A DNA stretch of 7,599 nucleotides from an uncultured Bacteroidales bacterium (GTDB lineage: Bacteria > Bacteroidota > Bacteroidia > Bacteroidales > Bacteroidaceae). Positions 1 to 5,018 of the stretch are shown piece after piece. The DNA lies in NCBI GenBank assembly GCA_947367415.1, contig CANBEE010000127.1, positions 1-7,599 on the forward strand. Direction: 5' to 3'. The stretch's first letter is position 1; every line of letters begins with the position of its first letter. The translations under genes were made by a program, and so were the position numbers. Under the pieces are notes generated by a model that made no database searches, was not told the DNA's origin, and saw nothing but the letters and a program-made list of their open reading frames with translations.

Positions 1-40
1 CGTCGAGTCTCGTGGGCTCGGAGATGTGTATAAGAGACAG
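1..40 (+). other. Nextera sequencing adapter (artefact)
   Basis: Bases 7-21 read GTCTCGTGGGCTCGG and bases 22-40 are the 19-bp Tn5 mosaic end AGATGTGTATAAGAGACAG. Together these are the Illumina Nextera read-2 adapter. Bases 1-6 are probably the end of the index. This is untrimmed library sequence left at a contig end, not genomic DNA. Read as protein, the mosaic end gives the MYKRQ or MCIRDR peptides, so a GTG start at 26 would be false. Confidence 0.97.
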
Positions 41-259
41 ACATCAGACGATGCCCAGCACCGGCAAGGACTGAAGAGCATTCGCAATGCAGAGGTCAGC
101 ATACACGACTTCGAACTGCCCCTACTGCCCTATAGCTCTACTGAGGTGCGCGATGCCGTTGCACGAGGCAAGGATATCAGCGCCATGGTTCACCCCGACG
201 TGGCTGCTTATATTAGGGACAGGGGAGTGTATGGCGGCGGTTCGGAAAACTGCAAATAA
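41..259 (+). CDS. nadD: Nicotinate-nucleotide adenylyltransferase NadD, C-terminal part
   Basis: Only the last 72 codons are present, because the 5' part is lost at the contig end where the adapter joins. The reading frame runs from the first genomic base to TAA at 257-259. The visible segment LPLLPYSSTEVRDAVARGKD followed by MVHPDVAAYIRDRGVYG matches the NadD C-terminus: the (I/Y)SST-x-(I/V)R nucleotide-binding motif, then the HP-x-V-x-x-YI-x-x-x-x-(L/V)Y end. NadD transfers AMP from ATP to nicotinate mononucleotide in cytosolic NAD synthesis. The last residues, GGGSENCK, lie beyond the usual family end and are encoded by an intergenic repeat that also supplies the stop codon. The family call rests on these motifs only. 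Another nucleotidyltransferase of the same superfamily is possible but less likely. Confidence 0.8.
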   Translation, partial: TSDDAQHRQGLKSIRNAEVSIHDFELPLLPYSSTEVRDAVARGKDISAMVHPDVAAYIRDRGVYGGGSENCK

Positions 260-292
260 ATTTGCGTTTTCTCTCGGCTTGCACTAATTTTA
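233..292 (+). repeat. Promoter-bearing repeat, left unit (copy A)
   Basis: This 60-bp unit begins GGCGGCGGTTCGGAAA, has CAAATAAATTTG at 253-264, and ends with a -7-like TAATTTTA at 285-292. The TTG at 262-264 and the TA at 285 are 20 nt apart, which is Bacteroidetes promoter spacing, but the last base of the -7 box is A rather than G. By hand count it matches unit B (320-379) at about 49 of 60 positions and unit D (7323-7382) at about 48 of 60. It overlaps the 3' end of nadD. Confidence 0.85.
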
Positions 293-294
293 GT

Positions 295-309
295 GCTTGC
301 TGCGCAAGC
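295..309 (+). other. Short hairpin joining repeat units A and B
   Basis: GCTTGC (295-300) pairs perfectly with GCAAGC (304-309) around the loop TGC. No T-run follows, so it is not a classical terminator. The same position between units C and D (7297-7313) holds a related hairpin in which the T297-A307 pair is replaced by C-G. Confidence 0.6.
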
Positions 310-319
310 CCAGAAGTTA

Positions 320-379
320 GGCGGCGGTTCGGAAATATTCAAATAAATTTGATATTTCGCTCACCTTGCACTAACTTTG
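320..379 (+). repeat. Promoter-bearing repeat, right unit (copy B)
   Basis: This 60-bp unit starts 87 bp after unit A and begins with the identical 16 bases GGCGGCGGTTCGGAAA. It has the identical CAAATAAATTTG at 340-351 and ends in TAACTTTG. By hand count it matches unit D near rpsU at about 50 of 60 positions. The conserved blocks and equal lengths show a repeat family rather than chance similarity. Confidence 0.88.
349..379 (+). promoter_or_regulatory. Probable pheS promoter inside repeat unit B
   Basis: The -33 element TTG (349-351), a 20-nt spacer and the -7 element TAACTTTG (372-379) fit the Bacteroidetes primary sigma consensus. The expected transcription start, near 385, leaves a leader of roughly 25-30 nt before the pheS ATG at 412. 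That leader is AT-rich and has no Shine-Dalgarno sequence, which is usual for this phylum. Confidence 0.75.
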
Positions 380-411
380 CAAATTAATTCAAAGAAACAA
401 CATATATCATT

Positions 412-1431
412 ATGATAAGCAAGATAGAAGCACTCATGGCTGAGGTGGAAACCCTCACCGCCAATAGCGCAGAAGAGCTGGAAGCACTGCGCATCAAGTA
501 CCTGAGCAAGAAGGGCGCCATCAATGACCTGATGGCCGACTTCCGCAACGTACCCGCCGAGCAGAAGAAAGAGGTGGGCATGCGACTCAACGCACTGAAA
601 ACCCGCGCCACAGAGCGCATCGCCGAACTGAAAGAGGCCTTCGAGACCAACGACAGCGGTGCTGCCGAGATGGACCTCACCCGTACGGCCTACCCCATAG
701 AGCTGGGCACACGCCACCCGCTCTCCATCGTAAAGAACGAGATTATCGACATCTTTGCCCGCATGGGCTTTGCCCTGGCCGACGGTCCCGAGGTGGAGGA
801 CGACTGGCACGTGTTCTCTTCGATGAACTTTGCCGAAGACCATCCTGCCCGCGACATGCAGGACACCTTCTTCATCGAGGCACACCCCGACATCATCCTG
901 CGCACCCACACCTCATCGGTGCAGAGCCGTGTGATGGAGACCAGCCAGCCCCCTATCCGCATCATCTGCCCCGGACGCGTATACCGCAACGAGGCCATCA
1001 GCTACCGTGCACACTGCTTCTTCCATCAGGTAGAGGCACTCTACGTGGACAAGAACGTGTCGTTCACCGACCTCAAGCAGGCCCTCCTGCTCTTTGCCAA
1101 GGAGATGTTTGGCGAGGACACCAAGATTCGTCTGCGCCCCTCCTACTTCCCCGTCACCGAGCCTTCGGCCGAGATGGACATCAGCTGCAACATCTGCGGC
1201 GGCAAGGGATGTCCCTTCTGTAAGGGTACCGGCTGGGTAGAAATCCTCGGTTGCGGTATGGTAGACCCCAACGTGCTCGAAGCCAACGGCATCGACAGCA
1301 AGGTATACTCAGGCTATGCCCTCGGTATGGGTATCGAGCGCATCACCAACCTCAAGTACCAGGTCAAGGACCTCCGCATGTTCTCCGAGAACGACGTCCG
1401 TTTCCTCAAGGAGTTTGAAGCAGCGAATTAA
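412..1431 (+). CDS. pheS: Phenylalanine--tRNA ligase alpha subunit
   Basis: PheS is the catalytic subunit of the cytosolic (alpha-beta)2 enzyme that charges tRNA-Phe. The 339 residues are full length. Residues 1-85 form the charged N-terminal region that is a tRNA-binding coiled coil in this family. Class II synthetase motif 1 lies around HPLSIVKNEI (102-111). Motif 2 includes GRVYRNE (188-194) and FHQVEAL (204-210), followed by RPSYFPVTEPSAE (242-254). Motif 3 is GMGIER (305-310). Cysteines 259, 262, 267, 270 and 281 form a CxxC-type cluster seen in many non-proteobacterial PheS proteins, possibly a metal site. The AISYRAHCFF version of motif 2 is, from memory, typical of Bacteroidetes. The start at 412 follows a good promoter and a short leader. 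pheT is not adjacent, so the two subunits are encoded apart here. Confidence 0.97.
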   Translation: MISKIEALMAEVETLTANSAEELEALRIKYLSKKGAINDLMADFRNVPAEQKKEVGMRLNALKTRATERIAELKEAFETNDSGAAEMDLTRTAYPIELGTRHPLSIVKNEIIDIFARMGFALADGPEVEDDWHVFSSMNFAEDHPARDMQDTFFIEAHPDIILRTHTSSVQSRVMETSQPPIRIICPGRVYRNEAISYRAHCFFHQVEALYVDKNVSFTDLKQALLLFAKEMFGEDTKIRLRPSYFPVTEPSAEMDISCNICGGKGCPFCKGTGWVEILGCGMVDPNVLEANGIDSKVYSGYALGMGIERITNLKYQVKDLRMFSENDVRFLKEFEAAN

Positions 1432-1433
1432 AA

Positions 1434-1519
1434 GGTTGAGGGTTTATGGTTGAGGGAATTGCCCTTAGTCACCTTAATGACTTTAGCGATCTTAAACTCT
1501 AAACCATAAGCCCTCAACC
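1434..1519 (+). repeat. Long inverted repeat between pheS and the transporter gene
   Basis: Bases 1434-1451 can pair with 1502-1519 in an 18-bp stem broken only by one G-T wobble (1443/1510). The 50-nt loop holds two smaller hairpins: AGGG/CCCT (1453-1456/1462-1465) and AGTCA/TGACT (1467-1471/1478-1482). No T-run follows the stem, so termination is uncertain. The left arm and its continuation contain GGTTGAGGG twice (1434-1442 and 1448-1456). It may be an extragenic repeat, or a structure limiting read-through or stabilising the pheS mRNA end. Confidence 0.7.
1463..1498 (+). repeat. Degenerate 9-bp tandem repeat (four units)
   Basis: The loop of the preceding inverted repeat divides into the consecutive 9-mers CCTTAGTCA, CCTTAATGA, CTTTAGCGA and TCTTAAACT. 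Their shared core is roughly (C/T)(C/T)TTA(A/G). The units are diverged, so this could be weak periodicity, but the register holds over all four. Confidence 0.45.
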
Positions 1520-1532
1520 ATCATCAACCAAA

Positions 1533-2717
1533 ATGCTCTTCACCCCCAGTTACTGCCTCATGCTGGCAGCCAATTTCCTGATGTTCTTCGGGTTTTGGAT
1601 GCTGGTCCCCGTGCTCCCCTTCTATCTAGCCGAAGTGTTTGCGGCCGAGGGCACGCTCATCGGTATCATCCTCTCGTGCTACACCGTCTCGGCACTCTGC
1701 ATACGCCCCTTCTCGGGCTACCTCATCGACATGTTTGCCCGCAAGCCACTCTACCTCGTGGCCTATGCGGTGTTCACAGCCATCTTTGCCGGGTATAGGT
1801 TTGCCGGCACGCTCACCCTCTTTGCCTTCTTCCGCGTGGCCCACGGCTTGGCCTTCGGCACCACCTCGGTAGGCGGCAGCACCATCGTCATCGATATCCT
1901 CCCTACGGAGCGCCGCGGCGAGGGACTCGGCTATTTCGGCCTTACGAACAACTTCGCCATGTCCATCGGCCCCATGCTCGGCCTGATGCTCCACGGCAGC
2001 GTCTCCTACGATGTCATCTTCGCCATCGCCTTCGTAGCCACCTTTATCGGCTTGGTAGCAGCAGCGCTGGTGAAGACACCGCCCAAGCCACGTGTGGTGC
2101 GCGAGCCACTCTCCTTCGACCGCTTCATCCTTAAGAAGGGCTTGCCTGCAGGGCTCAGCCTCCTGCTCATGTCAGTCCCCTACGGCATGACCACCAACTA
2201 CGTGGCCCTCTATGCCGAGCAGATGGGATTGGCCGTCAATACCGGTCTCTTCTTCACCTTCATGGCCGTAGGCATGGCCATCTCGCGCATCTTCTCCGGT
2301 CGCCTTGTCGACCGCGGACGCCTCACCCAGCTCATCGCATGGGGCATGTATGTAGTGCTCGTGTGCTTTGCCCTGCTGGCCGCCTGCCGCTATATCATCG
2401 TGTGGAATGCCACGGCCTGCACGCTCATATTCTTTGCCACCGCCCTGCTGCTGGGCGTAGGCTTCGGCACCATGTTCCCTGCCTACAACACCCTGTTTGT
2501 GAACCTCGCACCCAACTCCAAGCGCGGCACCGCCACCTCTACCTACCTCACCTCATGGGACGTAGGCATCGGTATTGGCATGCTCGTGGGCGGCTACATC
2601 GCCGAGGTCTCATCGCTCAGCTACGGGTACCTGCTCGGCGCCCTGCTCACGCTGGGCTCGCTCATCTACTACAACAAGATTGTGGCACCGCATTTCATCA
2701 AGAACAAACTGCGCTGA
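1533..2717 (+). CDS. Major facilitator superfamily transporter, substrate unknown
   Basis: This 394-residue inner-membrane protein has about 12 hydrophobic segments, the usual MFS size. Segments fall roughly at 8-31, 41-65, 72-90, 94-115, 135-155 and 160-182. A charged central linker follows (about 181-202, KTPPKPRVVREPLSFDRF), then six more segments to residue 382. The MFS motif A is GYLIDMFARKP (62-72), with its weaker partner GRLVDRGRL (256-264) in the second half. FRVAHGLAFGTTSVGG (100-115) resembles motif B with R101. These features suit a proton-driven drug or sugar efflux permease, but the substrate cannot be read from sequence. The start ATG lies 101 bp after pheS with no recognisable promoter in the gap. 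nth begins 19 bp after its stop, so cotranscription pheS-MFS-nth is likely. Confidence 0.9.
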   Translation: MLFTPSYCLMLAANFLMFFGFWMLVPVLPFYLAEVFAAEGTLIGIILSCYTVSALCIRPFSGYLIDMFARKPLYLVAYAVFTAIFAGYRFAGTLTLFAFFRVAHGLAFGTTSVGGSTIVIDILPTERRGEGLGYFGLTNNFAMSIGPMLGLMLHGSVSYDVIFAIAFVATFIGLVAAALVKTPPKPRVVREPLSFDRFILKKGLPAGLSLLLMSVPYGMTTNYVALYAEQMGLAVNTGLFFTFMAVGMAISRIFSGRLVDRGRLTQLIAWGMYVVLVCFALLAACRYIIVWNATACTLIFFATALLLGVGFGTMFPAYNTLFVNLAPNSKRGTATSTYLTSWDVGIGIGMLVGGYIAEVSSLSYGYLLGALLTLGSLIYYNKIVAPHFIKNKLR

Positions 2718-2736
2718 CAAGCAAGCCCCATATATC

Positions 2737-3396
2737 ATGAAGAAACAAGAACTATACGAACGCACGATAGCCTACTTCAAGGAAGCAATGCCGGTAGCCG
2801 AGACGGAGCTGCACTACGACTCTCCCTTCAGCCTGCTGGTAGCAGTGATACTCTCTGCCCAGTGTACCGACAAGCGGGTCAATATGGTGACACCGCAGCT
2901 CATGCACGACTATCCCACAGCCGAGGCCATGGCACTGGCTACGCCCGAGGTCATCTTCGAATATATCAAGAGCGTGTCGTACCCCAACAACAAGGCCAAG
3001 CACCTGGTGGGCATGGCACAGATGCTCATGAAGGAGTTTGGCGGCGAGGTGCCCGACACGCTGGAGGAGCTGGTACGCCTGCCCGGTGTGGGGCGCAAGA
3101 CAGCCAACGTCATCCAATCGGTCGTATGGGGCAAGGCCGCCTTCGCTGTCGACACCCACGTATTCCGTGTGAGCCACCGCATTGGCTTGGTGCCTGCACG
3201 CTGCACCACGCCCTACAGCGTAGAGATGGAGCTCACCCGGCACATCCCCGACGAACTCATCCCCATCGCCCACCATTGGCTCATCCTGCATGGACGCTAC
3301 ACCTGCATAGCACGCAAGCCCAAGTGCAACGAGTGTGGACTGAAAATGCTATGCAAGTATTACAAGAAGATGAGTCCCCTCGACAAGGAGTGCTGA
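2737..3396 (+). CDS. nth: Endonuclease III (DNA glycosylase/AP lyase)
   Basis: Nth removes oxidised pyrimidines in base excision repair and cleaves the abasic site. The ATG at 2737 gives MKKQELYERT and 219 residues, close to the usual length of about 210. A longer reading frame opens at 2575 but would overlap the transporter gene by 143 bp. Visible signatures are VILSAQCTDKRVN (37-49), the helix-hairpin-helix LPGVGRKTAN (115-124) with catalytic Lys121, and VDTHVFRVSHRIGL (138-151) with catalytic Asp139. A [4Fe-4S] motif C-x6-C-x2-C-x5-C uses Cys190, 197, 200 and 206. All catalytic and cluster residues are present, so the enzyme should be functional. It begins 19 bp after the transporter stop and has no visible promoter of its own. 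Confidence 0.97.
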   Translation: MKKQELYERTIAYFKEAMPVAETELHYDSPFSLLVAVILSAQCTDKRVNMVTPQLMHDYPTAEAMALATPEVIFEYIKSVSYPNNKAKHLVGMAQMLMKEFGGEVPDTLEELVRLPGVGRKTANVIQSVVWGKAAFAVDTHVFRVSHRIGLVPARCTTPYSVEMELTRHIPDELIPIAHHWLILHGRYTCIARKPKCNECGLKMLCKYYKKMSPLDKEC

Positions 3397-3450
3397 GCCG
3401 CGCAGAGAAAAAATAGTCTATTAACGAGAATTAATTGCTTTTTCCGTGTG

Positions 3451-3472
3451 AGTTAACAAACTTTTGTTAACT
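3451..3472. promoter_or_regulatory. Perfect palindrome overlapping the pgk promoter
   Basis: AGTTAACAAA (3451-3460) and TTTGTTAACT (3463-3472) are exact reverse complements separated by CT. The right arm runs into the -7 box TAACTTTG (3468-3475). A 10-bp perfect dyad in this position is what a dimeric repressor operator would look like. No candidate regulator is encoded nearby, and the region is AT-rich, so chance cannot be excluded. Confidence 0.5.
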
Positions 3473-3475
3473 TTG
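3468..3475 (+). promoter_or_regulatory. Probable pgk promoter, -7 element
   Basis: TAACTTTG matches the Bacteroidetes TAnnTTTG box. No TTG lies at the usual 19-21 nt upstream; a GTG at 3446-3448 is the nearest candidate for a -33 element. A CTTTGCA/TGCAAAG dyad (3471-3477/3484-3490) surrounds the expected start of transcription. The resulting leader to the ATG at 3541 is about 60 nt, AT-rich and without a Shine-Dalgarno sequence. The rest of the 144-bp nth-pgk gap shows no gene. Confidence 0.65.
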
Positions 3476-3540
3476 CAAGAAAGTGCAAAGATTACGTAAA
3501 TAAAGATTTATTCTATTACTTTTATAACATTACAAGTATT

Positions 3541-4812
3541 ATGCAAAACATTGACAACTACAGCTTTGCCGGCAAGAAGGCAATCGTTCGCGTGGACTTC
3601 AATGTACCCTTGAACGAAGAAGGTAAGATTACTGACGACACCCGTATCCGTGGTGCTCTCCCCACCTTGAAGAAGGTTTTGGCCGATGGTGGTGCCCTCA
3701 TCATCATGTCGCACATGGGTAAGCCCAAAGGCAAGGTGAACGCAAAGTTCTCACTCAGCCAGATTGTTGACGCTGTATCCGAGAAGCTCGGTGTACCCGT
3801 ACAGTTCGCTCCCGACTGCGCCAAGGCTGCTGAGGCCGCTGCTGCGCTCAAGGCTGGCGAGGTATTGATGCTCGAGAACCTCCGTTTCTACCCCGAAGAG
3901 GAGGGCAAGCCCGTAGGTATCGACAAGGCTGACCCCGCATACGAGGAGGCAAAGAAAGCTATGAAGGCTTCACAGAAGGAGTTTGCAAAGACTCTCGCTT
4001 CATACGCCGACTGCTACATCAACGACGCTTTCGGTACAGCTCACCGCAAGCACGCTTCTACCGCTGTTATTGCCGACTACTTCGATGCCGACAACAAGAT
4101 GCTCGGCTACCTCATGCAGAAGGAGGTACAGGCTGTTGACAACGTACTGTCAAACATCAAGCGTCCCTTCGTAGCCATCATGGGTGGTTCGAAGGTATCT
4201 TCAAAGATTGGTATCATCGAGAATCTGCTGGGCAAGGTTGACAAGCTCATCCTCTGCGGCGGTATGACCTATACATTCTCAAAGGCTCACGGTGGCGAGA
4301 TTGGCGACTCAATCGTTGAGATGGACAAGCTCGATGTTGCTTTGGGTGTTGAGGAGCTGGCCAAGAAGAATGGCGTTGAGTTGGTACTCGGTACCGACTG
4401 CACCGCTACCAACGGCCTCGACTTCGGCACAATGAGCGTAAAGGAGGGTGCTGAGATTATCACCTGTCCGTCAAACGCAGTTCCCGCTGGCTTCGAAGGC
4501 GTTGACGCCGGTGTAGAGAGCCAGAAGGCATTTGCTGCTGCTATCGAGGGTGCCAAGACCATCCTGTGGAACGGTCCTGCCGGTGTATTCGAGTGCGATG
4601 CCTTCACTGCAGGTTCACGCGCTATCGGCGAGGCTATCGCCAAGGCTACAGCTGAGGGTGCCTTCTCACTCATCGGTGGTGGCGACTCAGTAGCTTGCGT
4701 AAACAAGTTCGGATTGGCCGACCAGGTATCATACATCTCTACCGGTGGTGGTGCTCTGCTCGAGGCTATCGAAGGCAAGGTATTGCCGGGCGTAGCTGCT
4801 ATCCAGGGCTAA
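3541..4812 (+). CDS. pgk: Phosphoglycerate kinase
   Basis: PGK transfers phosphate from 1,3-bisphosphoglycerate to ADP in cytosolic glycolysis. The 423 residues are full length. Substrate-domain motifs include RVDFNVPL (17-24), the RIRGALPTL segment (35-43), SHMGKPKG (57-64), LRFYPEEE (114-121) and NDAFGTAHRKHAST (161-174). Nucleotide-domain motifs are GGSKVSSKI (215-223), WNGPAGVFE (343-351), IGGGDSVA (378-385) and STGGGALLEAIEGKVLPGV (400-418). An extra segment around 122-148 is, I believe, usual in Bacteroidetes PGK. One oddity is GVES at 324-327, where relatives have GPES or GPKS. Codon use differs from the neighbours, with more GCT, GTT and GGT, as expected for a highly expressed gene. 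It has its own promoter and a strong terminator, so it is probably monocistronic. Confidence 0.98.
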   Translation: MQNIDNYSFAGKKAIVRVDFNVPLNEEGKITDDTRIRGALPTLKKVLADGGALIIMSHMGKPKGKVNAKFSLSQIVDAVSEKLGVPVQFAPDCAKAAEAAAALKAGEVLMLENLRFYPEEEGKPVGIDKADPAYEEAKKAMKASQKEFAKTLASYADCYINDAFGTAHRKHASTAVIADYFDADNKMLGYLMQKEVQAVDNVLSNIKRPFVAIMGGSKVSSKIGIIENLLGKVDKLILCGGMTYTFSKAHGGEIGDSIVEMDKLDVALGVEELAKKNGVELVLGTDCTATNGLDFGTMSVKEGAEIITCPSNAVPAGFEGVDAGVESQKAFAAAIEGAKTILWNGPAGVFECDAFTAGSRAIGEAIAKATAEGAFSLIGGGDSVACVNKFGLADQVSYISTGGGALLEAIEGKVLPGVAAIQG

Positions 4813-4832
4813 TACTTAGTTAGACAATCATG

Positions 4833-4877
4833 GTTGAGGGTGTGTCAGAAGTCGTTGGCACACCCTCAACTCTTTTT
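4833..4877 (+). terminator. Rho-independent terminator of pgk
   Basis: GTTGAGGGTGTG (4833-4844) pairs perfectly with CACACCCTCAAC (4859-4870). About four further inner pairs, including wobbles, leave a small loop near 4849-4854. TCTTTTT (4871-4877) follows directly. It starts 20 bp after the pgk stop codon. Confidence 0.92.
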
Positions 4878-4885
4878 ACTGAAAG

Positions 4886-4930
4886 CACTCGGTTTTTCCC
4901 ACTGCAAAAACAAAAAACCGCGATGGAGTG
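4886..4930. other. Possible imperfect stem-loop upstream of the TPR gene
   Basis: CACTC (4886-4890) can pair with GAGTG (4926-4930), and inside it GGTTTTT (4891-4897) with AAAAACC (4913-4919), leaving a one-sided bulge. No T-run follows on either strand. The pairing is A/T-heavy, so it may be incidental. Confidence 0.3.
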
Positions 4931-4953
4931 AACGGAGTTAGGAAGATTTACGT

Positions 4954-4974
4954 TAACTTTGCATCTTTGTGCAA
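4954..4974 (+). promoter_or_regulatory. Probable promoter of the TPR gene, with dyad
   Basis: TAACTTTG (4954-4961) fits the Bacteroidetes -7 box, but no TTG sits 19-21 nt upstream. Past the box, TTGCA (4959-4963) and TGCAA (4970-4974) are inverted around six bases, the same layout as at the pgk promoter. The leader to the ATG at 5019 would be about 50 nt. Confidence 0.6.
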
Positions 4975-5018
4975 TATAAGCAACACCTATTACAATAAAA
5001 AGTGACGAAGAAGAGCGT

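Noticed and set aside
26..259. A complete 77-residue protein starting at the GTG at base 26
   Set aside because: The first five codons are adapter sequence. The real gene is a truncated nadD entering at base 41.
295..309. Terminator for nadD
   Set aside because: The stem is only six pairs and no T-run follows.
361..909. Antisense open frame (182 codons) opposite pheS
   Set aside because: It is a shadow of a strongly conserved gene and has no protein-family features.
2575..2736. N-terminal extension of Nth by 54 residues
   Set aside because: It would overlap the end of the transporter gene in another frame, and the Ser/Arg-rich sequence does not resemble Nth. The ATG at 2737 gives the family length.
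2862..3416. Second-frame open frame (184 codons) over nth
   Set aside because: It is low-complexity, rich in His, Arg and Gly, and overlaps an nth gene with all catalytic residues intact.
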